A DNA stretch of 64,000 nt from contig NZ_BMMK01000011.1 in the NCBI RefSeq assembly GCF_014645795.1, forward strand, positions 135,629 to 199,628, written 5' to 3'. Under the pieces are notes generated by a model. That model searched no databases and was not told the origin of the DNA. It saw only the letters and a program-made list of their open reading frames with translations. This document shows positions 17,024 through 26,268 of the stretch, one piece after another. Source of the DNA: Longimycelium tulufanense. GTDB taxonomy: Bacteria; Actinomycetota; Actinomycetes; Mycobacteriales; Pseudonocardiaceae. A program made the translations under genes and the position numbers. The number at the start of each line of letters is the position of its first letter. Position 1 is the first letter of the stretch.

Positions 17024-17440
17024 TTACACCGTTGCTCTGGCAATACCAGACCTCTGGGCCGGGAACGTCACCGACGTCTCCGACAGGTCACCGGGGGAGC
17101 CAGAAAGCGCCTGATACTCCAGCAGGATGCACGTAGCACTATACTCCGGGTTACTCGTCGAGATCGCCGCGCTAGTGCCCCGAACCTTCACGGTGAACTC
17201 AGTCTTGTTGCTAAACAAGGGCCACAAGGTAGCGTCAACTTCTCCAACAGCGAAGTCCTGTTGAAAATTGAGTGTAAACGAGTCGTCACGCAGGCCAGCA
17301 AGACGTTCTCGACCACCACCGGAGAACGAGGTGACATCAACCTCATCATGCGACACGCTGACCTCTACCGAGCTGACGTGGTCGGAGAAGTTGACTCCGT
17401 TCACCTCGACGAAGACGTCCGTCAGAATGAACTTACCCAT
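17024..17440 (-). CDS. Major tail (tube) protein
   Basis: A 138-residue beta-rich protein with the SxEVSVSHDEVDVTSFS pattern and a repeating strand layout (FTLNFQQDF, then TEFTVKVRGTSAA) typical of actinophage tube proteins. It sits just before the completion and chaperone genes, its usual place. Its start overlaps the previous gene by 8 bases. It would polymerise around the tape measure. Confidence 0.75.
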   Translation of the reverse strand: MGKFILTDVFVEVNGVNFSDHVSSVEVSVSHDEVDVTSFSGGGRERLAGLRDDSFTLNFQQDFAVGEVDATLWPLFSNKTEFTVKVRGTSAAISTSNPEYSATCILLEYQALSGSPGDLSETSVTFPAQRSGIARATV

Positions 17441-17696
17441 GGTTCCGTCGCTCTCTTTCCTCGCTCACGGCCGGACGGCGGTTCTCCACCGATTTGCGCT
17501 TAGGCTTGATGTGCCCGGCCTCAACCAGCGCCTTTTCCTGCTCGTCCGTTAGAGCAAGGACGACCGTTTCGCCCGCCTTCTTGCCGTTAACAAGACGCGG
17601 GCCAACAACCAAATACTGTCGCTCCTGTGGCGCGGGTTTCTCCTCGCGAGGAGCAGCGGGAGGAGCAAGACGTACATACTTAGGGTGCATCACCAT
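17433..17696 (-). CDS. Small basic structural-region protein
   Basis: An 87-residue hydrophilic protein, rich in Pro, Glu and Lys/Arg. It has a central YLVVGPRLVNGKKAGETVVL segment like the short tail-associated proteins next to tube genes. It has no membrane segment and overlaps both neighbours. Function is unknown. Confidence 0.6.
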   Translation of the reverse strand: MVMHPKYVRLAPPAAPREEKPAPQERQYLVVGPRLVNGKKAGETVVLALTDEQEKALVEAGHIKPKRKSVENRRPAVSEERERRNHG

Positions 17697-18034
17697 TACG
17701 GGGTCCTCACGTATGCGACCGTGACACCCGCAATGGCATCGAGCGTGATAGTGACAAGCCCGCTAGCGTCTTGGTACGCAGGATGCAACGGAATCATCAG
17801 TTCACCGCTGGTAGCAGCCAAAGTGAACGAAGGGTCTGGGTTGGCCTGCTCGTAAGGCGTGTTGCCCGGTGCAGTGATTGTCACCGTGCGAGCAGCCGCG
17901 TTTGTGTTCTTGTACCACAAGAAGTGTGAATGCCCGTTGCCGGCGTCATTGACGGTGTCGGAGGTCGAGGCAGCCTCAAAGGTAGGGACAGCCCCGGTTG
18001 CATAGTCGAGAGTATTCAAAGTGAGAGCTGCCAT
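17696..18034 (-). CDS. Beta-rich head/tail-region protein
   Basis: A 112-residue protein rich in Thr and Ala with a beta pattern (ARTVTITAPGNTPYEQ, then SGLVTITLDAIAGVTVAYV). It fits the small decoration or tail-associated proteins encoded in this region in actinophages. The start is an ATG 26 bases after the upstream stop. A specific role cannot be assigned. Confidence 0.6.
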   Translation of the reverse strand: MAALTLNTLDYATGAVPTFEAASTSDTVNDAGNGHSHFLWYKNTNAAARTVTITAPGNTPYEQANPDPSFTLAATSGELMIPLHPAYQDASGLVTITLDAIAGVTVAYVRTP

Positions 18035-18060
18035 CTCCGTACCCTTCTCATCAACCAGCG

Positions 18061-18498
18061 CTAACCGCTGGTCACCACGTACATCTGAAGCACCGCGCCG
18101 ACACCTTGAATTCGTCCTAGTGCGGGCTCGCCTCCATACCCGTATGCGCCAGTGATGAACGCCTGGGTGTTGGTAAGTCCTAGACTTTGGTTGTTGAAAA
18201 TGACCTCACGAACAGATCGCGGACCAGAACCCGTGAGGTAGTCGTCGAGAGTGTCCTGTGCCTCTTCGTCCAACGTGTTCGCGACAAGAAGCCACAGGTC
18301 AAGGTGGTATTCGTCGTGCCCCCTGGCCATTGCTTTGTTGAACTCAGCGAACGGACTACCCGGGCTACCGGGGCGAGGCATCACGATCAGCGCAGGCATA
18401 AGACCGTCGTCAGGCGAGTGCGCGAACACATGCAGATCAGGCAAGTTGGCGTCAAGGGTGCTTTTGATTGCCTTGCGTATGTCTTTCAGTGATGCCAT
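18061..18498 (-). CDS. Tail terminator-like protein
   Basis: A 145-residue protein with an N-terminal helix (LKDIRKAIKSTLDANLPDL) followed by a mixed alpha/beta core (HLDLWLLVANTLDEEAQ), in line with tail terminator proteins. It lies between the connector gene and the tail tube. It would cap the tail tube before it joins the head. Confidence 0.6.
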   Translation of the reverse strand: MASLKDIRKAIKSTLDANLPDLHVFAHSPDDGLMPALIVMPRPGSPGSPFAEFNKAMARGHDEYHLDLWLLVANTLDEEAQDTLDDYLTGSGPRSVREVIFNNQSLGLTNTQAFITGAYGYGGEPALGRIQGVGAVLQMYVVTSG

Positions 18499-19109
18499 TA
18501 GGCCACCATTACTTTGTCAATCTGGTAGTCCTCGACCATCCGCGCAATCTTCGGGTTCTCGCGAACGCGCACCGTGCCAAACTCGGTCATGCCCGCGACA
18601 CCGAACGGCGCAAACTTCATCTTGAAGTTCTCCACAGCCAACGCCAGGGTTGCCTCTTTCACGGGTGCCGGCACAGCCGACCACCCCCACCGGGCGGTGA
18701 CTTGTACGCTCGGACGCCTGGTGTTGAGAAACAGCTCGTCACCGACGAGTCGAATCATCCAGAACGGCCAGCCGGGTAGTCCGGCGTGAATGCCGTCCAA
18801 CGGTTCGGCCTGGTACTCGGACGCGTCGATTGTGGTCGCGTATGTGCCGTCTTCGGCCGTATCAGACTTCACGACCAAGGTGGACAGCTCGTGAAAGTCG
18901 TCAACGAACACCAACCGGCTATGCAGCGGATAGTAGCGTCGCGCTGACGCTGTCACAGCGTCGTTGAACTGCCGTCCACCCAGGTGTTTTTCGATGCTGC
19001 GCGACGCAGACTCAAGAGCTAGTTTTAGCTCGTCGTCATGCGCAGGTTTGTCGGTGTTGAGGCGATCCTTCAACTCAGCCAGCGTCGCGTATGTGTCACC
19101 CAGTGCCAT
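18498..19109 (-). CDS. Head-tail connector protein
   Basis: A 203-residue protein with an N-terminal YATLAELKDRLN segment and a helix pair (LALESASRSIEKHLG), then RRYYPLHS, typical of gp6-like adaptors. The C-terminal half includes ARWGWSAVPAPVKEATLALA, another family marker. It binds the portal and forms the head completion ring. The ATG overlaps the next stop region. Confidence 0.75.
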   Translation of the reverse strand: MALGDTYATLAELKDRLNTDKPAHDDELKLALESASRSIEKHLGGRQFNDAVTASARRYYPLHSRLVFVDDFHELSTLVVKSDTAEDGTYATTIDASEYQAEPLDGIHAGLPGWPFWMIRLVGDELFLNTRRPSVQVTARWGWSAVPAPVKEATLALAVENFKMKFAPFGVAGMTEFGTVRVRENPKIARMVEDYQIDKVMVA

Positions 19110-19111
19110 GA

Positions 19112-19522
19112 CTACCCGGCCGGCATGGTGAACGTACCGGACGTGATCTCCACCGTGACGCCAGTTGAAATCGACGTCGTGTTGAGATTCAACTCAGCGC
19201 CAGACGTTGCTACAGCACCGTCAAAAACTGTAGCTCCAGCGCTATCGGCGCAACGAAACCAGCCAGCCGTACCGTCAGTGTCTCCCGTAGTGGTCAGCGG
19301 CGTCCCGGCAAGGGTGGCCGAACCACTTGCCGCAGCACCAAACGCCGGATCAGCCAGCGTGAACGTTGCCAGCAATGTAGACGTACCAATACCGTCATTT
19401 GCCGAGGCAGGTTGAGTACCGGTGTAAATCTTGATGGTTCCGGCAGCAGCCCCAGCGTCAACGAGGTCCACAATGGCGTCGCAGGCCGCGTTCTGTGCAC
19501 CAGTAACAATCCTCGTTGACAT
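19112..19522 (-). CDS. Beta-rich structural protein
   Basis: A 136-residue protein, very rich in Ala, Thr and Gly, with repeated short strands (GTIKIYTGTQPASAN, then TLLATFTLADPAFG). This looks like small capsid-surface or decoration proteins between the capsid and connector genes. The start overlaps the previous stop (ATG/TAA). A specific role is unknown. Confidence 0.6.
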   Translation of the reverse strand: MSTRIVTGAQNAACDAIVDLVDAGAAAGTIKIYTGTQPASANDGIGTSTLLATFTLADPAFGAAASGSATLAGTPLTTTGDTDGTAGWFRCADSAGATVFDGAVATSGAELNLNTTSISTGVTVEITSGTFTMPAG

Positions 19523-19809
19523 TACGGCTCCTCGGACTCGGACTTAGCGCGTACGATGTTGCCGTTGTCGTCCCGCGGCAACGGAGGACGACCACGTCGA
19601 CGCTTCTCGCCAGGATTGGCGGAAGCATCCTCGACACCGCGACGGGGAACGTCGTAGTCGTGATGCACACGCAACGGCTGAAACAGATACTCGCGGCCCT
19701 TCAACATAGGATGACCTGCGCGCACCGTCGTCACACCCGCGTGGATAACAACAGACTTCCCCTCGTACTGAAAGGCGCCCGAAACCTTCGCAACCAAAAC
19801 GTCAGACAT
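19522..19809 (-). CDS. Small head-region protein with a basic tail
   Basis: A 95-residue protein. An SH3-like segment (VIHAGVTTVRAGHPMLKGRE) is followed by an Arg/Lys-rich AT-hook-like run (KRRRGRPPLPRDD). The RGRP motif could touch DNA in the packaged head. It sits among head genes; function is inferred weakly. Confidence 0.6.
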   Translation of the reverse strand: MSDVLVAKVSGAFQYEGKSVVIHAGVTTVRAGHPMLKGREYLFQPLRVHHDYDVPRRGVEDASANPGEKRRRGRPPLPRDDNGNIVRAKSESEEP

Positions 19810-19815
19810 AACGCC

Positions 19816-20205
19816 TCAGCTCAACTCACCAGTCACAGAGAACGTGAACGACGGAGTCGTGCCACCCACAATTGAACGAGTACGCATGAACTCCATAGCG
19901 GGAAACACTCCCGTGGTGTCCGCAACCGCACTGAAAGCGGTCACCGACCCAACGGTGCCAACCCGGTAATCAGTCCCGATGCGGCCAACCTCAACCCAGT
20001 TGGTTTCATCCGAGGAACCCTCGACGACCACCACAAGAGTCGGCCCCGTACCAGACGCGGCCGTCACATCAACCTTCACGGCGGCAACGGTGTTCTTGCC
20101 GGTATGTACTGTGCTGTGTGTGGTGCTTGCCGTTTCGGCACCAGAAGTCTTAAACGTAGCTGGGGCACCACGCTTAAGACGATTCCCTACCCAGTAACGA
20201 GACAT
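19816..20205 (-). CDS. Head decoration-like protein
   Basis: A 129-residue beta-rich protein directly behind the capsid gene. ATG 20205 has a GGAAG site; the longer open frame upstream covers the intergenic region and was rejected. The VVVVEGSSDETNWVEVGRI strand pair resembles the product at 28161-28559 (VVVVDVTAADLTADIIVKL), so both may be related surface proteins. Confidence 0.65.
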   Translation of the reverse strand: MSRYWVGNRLKRGAPATFKTSGAETASTTHSTVHTGKNTVAAVKVDVTAASGTGPTLVVVVEGSSDETNWVEVGRIGTDYRVGTVGSVTAFSAVADTTGVFPAMEFMRTRSIVGGTTPSFTFSVTGELS

Positions 20206-20323
20206 CTCTACTTCCTTCGAAACAAGAGAGGATGAGGATGTGAGGCAAGCTGACGCCATTGGTCGACCCAGCGAAGTCAGCTCTTTACCGTCGACTCGGC
20301 CAACACACCGGAAAGCACCTACC

Positions 20324-20339
20324 CCGCCCATGCGGGCGG
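20324..20339 (-). terminator. Short hairpin after the capsid gene
   Basis: Six-base GC arms (20324-20329, 20334-20339) with a 4-base loop follow the capsid stop in a 151-base gene-free gap. It could partly terminate or stabilise the capsid message. No T-run is present. Confidence 0.45.
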
Positions 20340-20356
20340 ATCAGCGCTTCAGGGAA

Positions 20357-22918
20357 TTAGGCGGACGCCTCCAGAACGCGGAAAGCGTTGTCCACCAGAA
20401 TCTTCGAGGAGTTACGCCACATCGCGTAGATGCCCCGCTTGCCCACCGGACGGCGGTTCACGCCGAACAGGTGCGGAACCAACTCGACCGACATACCAAC
20501 ACGGTCCACGATCAGGAACTGCTGGAAGTCGCCGAACAGCAGATACCGGCTACCCGCCGTAGACACATCGGTCGTCATCTCGGTGGACTCCAGCGCCGGA
20601 TAGCCGATCAGCTCGCCAGGCTGGCCAGCGCCCAACCTGACCCACAAGTCCGCACCGCCCTGGGTGTCAAACTGGCGGATCTTGTTGTAGGTCGCCTTGT
20701 TAGCCAGGAACGCTGCCCGTGCACGGAACCGTGCACCCAGTGCCTCTTCCAGGGCGTAGAGGTCAGACACCGTGAACGCCGGACCGGCGGCAACCTCACT
20801 GGACGCGGCCAGTGTGTTCACGACACCACTCGGGTTCTCACCCAGGCCGTCACCGGTCACAAACGCGGCGGCCTCCTCCGTTTCCTTGGCGTCATTCAAC
20901 ATCATCGTCAGTTCGGACCGCAGCGCAGCCCAGTCCTGATCAATTTCTTGGGTCAGCTCAACGAAGGCGTGAACCTTCTTCGCGCGCACCGTAGGCTGGG
21001 CGATTGTCGGCGAATTATCGGTAGCCTCGGCACTTTCAGCGGCACGGGACACCGTGATGCCCGCGGACGTGATGCCCTGCCACTCCTTGCCGACGATCTG
21101 GACCTGGCGTGCCACGCGGCGAAGCGGGTTCACTACGCCGTCCGAAGTGAGAATCACACTCGGGTCCAGCATGAACGGAACAGCGAAACCGCCCTCTGCG
21201 TCCACACCAAGTGAGAGGGCACGGTCTTCCTCGGAGGTCAGGCCGCGTCCGCCGTTGCGGACGGCCTTGAAGAAGGCGCGCTCGTACTGCGGCGACCCGG
21301 TGGTGAGGATTCGGCGAGCCAGGTTGCCCTGTTCGTCATCCACGCTGCACAGCAAACGCTCAAGGCGTTCCTGCGCCTTCGCGCGGTCCACGCCGTTGCC
21401 GTAGCTCTTGACCTGCTCCGCGGCACGCATCGCGTTGTCGCGGTAGAGCTGGGCCACCTCATCCATCGACCGGGCCATGTTGCGGATCTCGGTCAGGTCA
21501 TAGATGTTGTCCGGGCGCCTCACGCTCTTGCGGCCGGTGTCCGATCCGCGAAGGGTACGACCCTGCTCGCCGTCGCCCGCGAGCGAACGCAGGCGCTCAC
21601 GGCGAACATTCGCCGCTTCGATGGCGCGCTCGTGCGCGTCAAACTCCTCGTCCAGTTCACCCCACTCGCGCTGGATGTCCTCGGGCAGCTCGGCGCCGCT
21701 GTATTCCTGGTCGATCTCAGCGAGCCGCGCCTTAATCTCGCTCTTGCGCGCCTCTCGCTCCTCGACCGTCATCCTGTCGTCAGCCATCGGTGGCTGTTCC
21801 TTTCGTGACGCCGGCTTGGCGGCCGGCTGCTTCTCGGGAGGTGCCGAGGTGCCCCGATGGGCGGCGTCGACGGATGCGGGTTCTGCGGGCGTGTTCTCCG
21901 AGGTGCCCCTTTCGGGAACGGCGTCGGAGGCTTCTTCTGGATCAGTGGACTTGGTGTCGTCAGACTTGGACGAGGACATGCCCGCCAGGGACAGCAGAGA
22001 CTCCGGTGGATCCTCGTTCAAGTCATTCCGGTAGTGGCTCACTAGCTTGCGGGCCGCGGCGCGCACCTTCTCTGGCGATACGCCCTCAACCTGTCCTATG
22101 CGTTGGGCAGCGGCGTGCACACCATTGCGGTTCAAAGTGCCGTCCGGTTCGCGAACAGGAAGCTTGTAATCTTCCTTGTTGTCCGACTGCGAGCCCTTAA
22201 CGGCGATGAGCGTCGCGCGGCGCCACTGCTCAATCGTGTAATCCGCCTGGCTAAACTGACTCCAAGGCTTGTCCGAAACCCGGGTCTCCTCGTCGGCCGC
22301 AGCGGTTCGGGCGTACTCGGCGGCAATCGCCTTGCGGTCCTCCTCGGTCAGCGACCGGACACCAACGGTGGTGCTGGTGTAGGCGGGATGAACTACAGGA
22401 CCAAGCTCGAATAGTTGAACTTCCTTAATGGTGCGCTGCAATGGTCCTCGGTCACCTGGATGCCACAGAAGTTCGTCGATCTCGTTGCCCTTCAGCAACT
22501 TGCCGACATTGTCGCGCCACTCATCACGTGTAACGCGAAACCGGAAGGACATCCCCTTGATGGCCCTGCCCTCGATCGCCTGACGAATCGGTTCAACAAC
22601 AGGGTTGTCGAACAAGCGAGCTTGAACGGAAAGCCCTCGATCGTCCTCGCTCAGCTTCTGAAACGAACCAATGGGCACAGTACCGGTTCTCGGGTCCTTA
22701 CCGTGGTCAAACTGTAGAACCGGTTCGCCTTCACGCAGTGTCTTGCGGAACGCACCCCTGGCGATAGTCTCGACAAAGCGGCCTTCCCAGCTATCTATCT
22801 CCGTTGGCTCGTCAAAAACCGCAGCGTATCCTTCGAGCGTTCTACCGTCTCCGTGCTGCTTGTCATCTGTGGCTTCAAACTCGAAAGCCCGCGTGAGGAG
22901 TCGTGCAGGCGTAGACAT
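20357..22918 (-). CDS. Fused prohead protease and major capsid protein
   Basis: An 853-residue fusion. The N-terminal third is an HK97-type (U35) prohead protease: LEGYAAVFDEP, FDHGKDPRTGT with the catalytic His, and GMSFRFRV with the catalytic Ser. A YKLPVREPDGTLNRNGVHAA extension follows. The C-terminal ~300 residues are an HK97-fold capsid (VDAEGGFAVPFMLDPS, TQEIDQDWAA). Between them lies a helical scaffold-like stretch. ATG 22918 has a GGAGGA site. An internal ATG at 21787 with an AGGA site would yield a 476-residue scaffold-capsid product. Confidence 0.9.
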   Translation of the reverse strand: MSTPARLLTRAFEFEATDDKQHGDGRTLEGYAAVFDEPTEIDSWEGRFVETIARGAFRKTLREGEPVLQFDHGKDPRTGTVPIGSFQKLSEDDRGLSVQARLFDNPVVEPIRQAIEGRAIKGMSFRFRVTRDEWRDNVGKLLKGNEIDELLWHPGDRGPLQRTIKEVQLFELGPVVHPAYTSTTVGVRSLTEEDRKAIAAEYARTAAADEETRVSDKPWSQFSQADYTIEQWRRATLIAVKGSQSDNKEDYKLPVREPDGTLNRNGVHAAAQRIGQVEGVSPEKVRAAARKLVSHYRNDLNEDPPESLLSLAGMSSSKSDDTKSTDPEEASDAVPERGTSENTPAEPASVDAAHRGTSAPPEKQPAAKPASRKEQPPMADDRMTVEEREARKSEIKARLAEIDQEYSGAELPEDIQREWGELDEEFDAHERAIEAANVRRERLRSLAGDGEQGRTLRGSDTGRKSVRRPDNIYDLTEIRNMARSMDEVAQLYRDNAMRAAEQVKSYGNGVDRAKAQERLERLLCSVDDEQGNLARRILTTGSPQYERAFFKAVRNGGRGLTSEEDRALSLGVDAEGGFAVPFMLDPSVILTSDGVVNPLRRVARQVQIVGKEWQGITSAGITVSRAAESAEATDNSPTIAQPTVRAKKVHAFVELTQEIDQDWAALRSELTMMLNDAKETEEAAAFVTGDGLGENPSGVVNTLAASSEVAAGPAFTVSDLYALEEALGARFRARAAFLANKATYNKIRQFDTQGGADLWVRLGAGQPGELIGYPALESTEMTTDVSTAGSRYLLFGDFQQFLIVDRVGMSVELVPHLFGVNRRPVGKRGIYAMWRNSSKILVDNAFRVLEASA
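21775..21800 (-). promoter_or_regulatory. Possible internal start site for the capsid protein
   Basis: Within the fusion gene an AAAGGA site lies ~10 bases before the in-frame ATG at 21787 (protein start MADDRMTVEEREARK). The new product would begin with the scaffold-like helices. The main start at 22918 has the stronger site. Confidence 0.5.
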
Positions 22919-22940
22919 ACTTCCTCCTTGCGGGCGTTTC

Positions 22941-24467
22941 TTATTCGGCGTCGTCAACCGGAGACGCGTCGTCGGTACCCGCTTTGACCCGCAATCTGCT
23001 CAGGTCTCCCGACGTGACCGCGTCAACAATCGAGTCAAAGTCGTACTTGTCGCTGGATGCCAGCTTGCTGATCGCATCTGCATGCTTCGCCAAAATCTCA
23101 GCCGCGAAACCAGCCTTGTTGTCCTCGGCATCAACAGGAGGCCGCATCTGCACAGACACATTGTTTGTGTGCTTCCCGCGCAACCTAGCCAGATCGAAGT
23201 TCATGACCGCGTCGACTGAGGCGTCCGGTTCGTAGCCGGACATGATGCCCTGGTTGAGGGCACTCAACTGGGTGCGCAGAATCTCCGCGCGATCCGTCTC
23301 GTCCTCGCGCAGGAATGCGATATCAGATGTGTCGTACCACAGATGCGCGCCTTCCGGCGGTCGAACCAGAGTTTCGAGGCTCGCGGCAGCCATCCGCCAC
23401 AACGGGCGGATCGTTCCGTCAGCGAACCGACGACGAGCGGCCGAGAAGTTCCCGGCGTTCAACGCCGATCCCTGAAGCCCCTCACTGAAACCCACCCAGC
23501 TCGACGGCACCCCAGCAGCAGCCGCGATCCTCGACTCACCCTTACCGATCGACTGCGTGAACTCTAGTTGCTTGAAATCGTGGGTTAGTGGCGTGACGTC
23601 AATACCGCCGTAGAGGAAGAGCGGCTGATAGGCGTTGAGTGCTCCCTTGTGTGTGGCGTTGAACTTCTCAACAAACTTGTTGAAGTCGTCTTTGCTGGTT
23701 TCTGGGCTGAACTTCACCGCCATGTTGGGAACTGCGGCGTTCTCCAGAAACTTCTTCTTGTGGATCGTAGACTGCGAGTCCGCCTCGATCTCCCTAGCCA
23801 CAGGTGTCAACCACGACATGCCCACAAAGTTGAACTCTGGATCAGGAATCGGCGAGTAGTGGCACACCTCTTCCGGAAACAGAATCTCGCCTTCCGTCAC
23901 GTCCGATACTTGCGGCCCAAGAAGGTTAGGTACCTGCAACCCCGTAGGGTTATAGACGTAGGCGAGGATGCGTGCACGCAAGTCGAACGGCGAAGACCGC
24001 TCGGATGGTGGCAAATCCTCTTCGCCGGGAACACCGACAACGATCGTGACCCAGTCTGGACGCAGACGCTTGATCTCGCCACCGCGGATCGTGAAGTACG
24101 CGTTGCCGGCAAGGCTTGCGTCCTGCTCCATGCGGGCCAGCAGTTCACCGGTGGTACCGTTACGCCAAGGCCGCTCCAGGATACGCAAGCTTTGGTTACC
24201 GAACAATTCAGTGGGTCGGCCACCCTCGAAGCGACGCCAACGAAACCGAGCCTCGCTGAACACCATTTGTCGCGCGGCGATACACGAAAAGATCGGCCCG
24301 TTGCCCTTGAACGCGCCATGCACATATGACAAGAAGTCTGTACTGATCAGCTCGCGGTCAGAGACGAGTGTGGGACCGGTGAACAGATCCCACAAGGATG
24401 TTGTGAACCCTCGTGCCTCAGTATTATGAGAGTATGTGCGGACAGGTCGGCCTTGTGAGATGAACAC
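22941..24467 (-). CDS. Portal protein
   Basis: A 508-residue HK97-type portal. It has the NGPIFSCIAARQMVFSEA helix, the RPWRNGTTGELLARMEQDAS segment, SWLTPVAREIEADSQST, and AAAGVPSSWVGFSEGLQGSA before the crown helices. GTG 24467 is preceded by GAGGT. It forms the dodecameric ring at one vertex through which DNA passes. It is followed by protease-capsid and preceded by terminase, the canonical order. Confidence 0.9.
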   Translation of the reverse strand: MFISQGRPVRTYSHNTEARGFTTSLWDLFTGPTLVSDRELISTDFLSYVHGAFKGNGPIFSCIAARQMVFSEARFRWRRFEGGRPTELFGNQSLRILERPWRNGTTGELLARMEQDASLAGNAYFTIRGGEIKRLRPDWVTIVVGVPGEEDLPPSERSSPFDLRARILAYVYNPTGLQVPNLLGPQVSDVTEGEILFPEEVCHYSPIPDPEFNFVGMSWLTPVAREIEADSQSTIHKKKFLENAAVPNMAVKFSPETSKDDFNKFVEKFNATHKGALNAYQPLFLYGGIDVTPLTHDFKQLEFTQSIGKGESRIAAAAGVPSSWVGFSEGLQGSALNAGNFSAARRRFADGTIRPLWRMAAASLETLVRPPEGAHLWYDTSDIAFLREDETDRAEILRTQLSALNQGIMSGYEPDASVDAVMNFDLARLRGKHTNNVSVQMRPPVDAEDNKAGFAAEILAKHADAISKLASSDKYDFDSIVDAVTSGDLSRLRVKAGTDDASPVDDAE

Positions 24468-24475
24468 GACTCACC

Positions 24476-24733
24476 TCACGTTCCCGTCCGCTGAATGTAG
24501 TCGACGTCCTTAATAAGGACGATGAGCTCTCCGTCAAGCTTGGGTGGATCACTATCGACGGTCTCGACGTGCAACGCCTCTACGTTGCGCAGAACCAGGG
24601 CGTGAGAATCTGCGTCCATGAGTACGCCGCGGAAGGTGGCCCGGGACTTGAGAGACACCACTACTGTCTCGCGAAGCCGGGCGCGCAACACTCGATTCAA
24701 CAGGCTGCCTACCTTCCCATTGGGGCGCCCCAC
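24476..24733 (-). CDS. Sm/LSm-like small protein between terminase and portal
   Basis: An 85-residue protein whose pattern fits an Sm fold: a short N-terminal helix, then VVVSLKSRATFRGVLMDADS for the first three strands and GELIVLIKDVDYIQR for the last two. Sm folds bind RNA or form rings. The start overlaps the terminase gene by 25 bases. Known portal-adjacent genes are usually nucleases or scaffold parts, so this call deserves checking. There is no Hfq-type signature. Confidence 0.55.
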   Translation of the reverse strand: MGRPNGKVGSLLNRVLRARLRETVVVSLKSRATFRGVLMDADSHALVLRNVEALHVETVDSDPPKLDGELIVLIKDVDYIQRTGT

Positions 24734-26268
24734 GCGAAATCAACTTCCGTCGGGGGATTCGTTACTGCCTTCATGGCGCCCCAGTACGCCAAGGTGGCGG
24801 CAACAAGAGGAGAAATGTCGACGTTGGTGTTGACGCGATCCCATGCCCACAGTCCGCCAACATGGCGCTTGTCGGCACCGGAAACCGCGCTCGTCAACGT
24901 CGCCTGGCCGAGATGTGCGAGCGTGGGAACTGGTCGGCGTGTGGCCGCGTAGAACGAGCCACAGGCTTGGGCGTAGTCACGCAACGTCGGTGTCAGTATC
25001 TTGATCTTCTTGGCTTCCAGCTCGTCAACAAACGATCCCGCAGGAGTGGCCTTGTCGATCGCCACGCCATGGGCTTGGTGCTGTTGACACAACTCAACCA
25101 GGCGCGGAATGACCCAATTGTCACCCCGTTTGTGGTCCACGGGTGGCCCGGTGATCTCGACGTGCACCACGGGTGGGCAGTCACATGCGCCAGGCCGGCA
25201 GTCGTCGGTGTGCGCCTGGTCCCCGTTGAGGCCAGCAACGACAATGCACGAATGTGAGCGGGACGGGGTAACGTCGGCAGCGAACACGACGGGGAACTGT
25301 GGGGCTGATACTTCGTTGAGGCACGACTGCCAGTGCTCCTCGCTGATGACGCGCCACGCCTCGCCCTCAACCGGCCAGTCACCGACGCCCAGCAACTCGC
25401 GCTTGAACGACTCCTCGTCCATAGAGGGGCGTTCAACTAGTTCGATGTGCTCGACGGTGACCCGATAGCCAAGTCCAGGATTGGCCTTAGCGTACGACTC
25501 GACGTCATACACAGGATCATGATCGGCACAGTCGGGCGGGCAAAAGTCCGTGCACGGATCGATTGACCATTCCGCGTACATCAGGCGTGGCTCGCCACCC
25601 TTGAGTGCGCGAGAACGTACCCGGCCAAACTGGACTGAATCCTTGTCGCCCGCGCTACCCGTGTAGACAAGCTGCGGATTGGGCGCCGCACGCATCGTGG
25701 GCATCGAGGCCCGCACCTGAATCGGCGACAGCACCATCGCCTCATCGAAGATCAGGCGGTCCACTTCAGCGAAACCACGAAGACCGCTCTTGGTGCGTGT
25801 CGCGAAACGGATCTTCTGTCCGTTGCGGAGGATGACACCCTCTTTGCCGTTGCCTTTGGGCGCCCGCAAAACCTTCTTCTTCAGCTCCGGATTGCTGTCG
25901 ATCCTGCCGCACAGACGCTCAAAAGCTTCTTCGGCCGTTTTGAACTCGTGTGCAGTGTGAACGATGAACTTCTCACCCAGTAGGAACAGTCCCAACAGCT
26001 CCAACGCTTCGAGCACAGTTCCCTTACCGTTCTGGCGGGACACCATGATGCCGACCTCAGCAGCGGCGTATTTCGGCATCCGCAGCCCGAACAGCGGGTG
26101 ATCGTAGTAGTCATCCGACTCTGCAAGCGCCTCCTGCACCAAAAACGCCTGCCAAGGGTCGAGCTGAACCCCGACAGAGTCCAAGAACTCCAGGCACTCA
26201 CTACCCGCGGGGCGGACACGCTGCGTGGGAGCAGTGAAGATCCTCGGCTGCTGGTGTCCGAATATCAC
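24709..26268 (-). CDS. Terminase large subunit
   Basis: A 519-residue packaging motor. Walker A is SRQNGKGT (about residues 77-84) and Walker B is LIFDEAM near residue 170; the C-terminal nuclease half carries FAADVTPSRS and acidic AIDKATPAG-type residues. It cuts concatemers and pumps DNA into the prohead. It overlaps the small subunit by 4 bases. Confidence 0.9.
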   Translation of the reverse strand: MIFGHQQPRIFTAPTQRVRPAGSECLEFLDSVGVQLDPWQAFLVQEALAESDDYYDHPLFGLRMPKYAAAEVGIMVSRQNGKGTVLEALELLGLFLLGEKFIVHTAHEFKTAEEAFERLCGRIDSNPELKKKVLRAPKGNGKEGVILRNGQKIRFATRTKSGLRGFAEVDRLIFDEAMVLSPIQVRASMPTMRAAPNPQLVYTGSAGDKDSVQFGRVRSRALKGGEPRLMYAEWSIDPCTDFCPPDCADHDPVYDVESYAKANPGLGYRVTVEHIELVERPSMDEESFKRELLGVGDWPVEGEAWRVISEEHWQSCLNEVSAPQFPVVFAADVTPSRSHSCIVVAGLNGDQAHTDDCRPGACDCPPVVHVEITGPPVDHKRGDNWVIPRLVELCQQHQAHGVAIDKATPAGSFVDELEAKKIKILTPTLRDYAQACGSFYAATRRPVPTLAHLGQATLTSAVSGADKRHVGGLWAWDRVNTNVDISPLVAATLAYWGAMKAVTNPPTEVDFAWGAPMGR

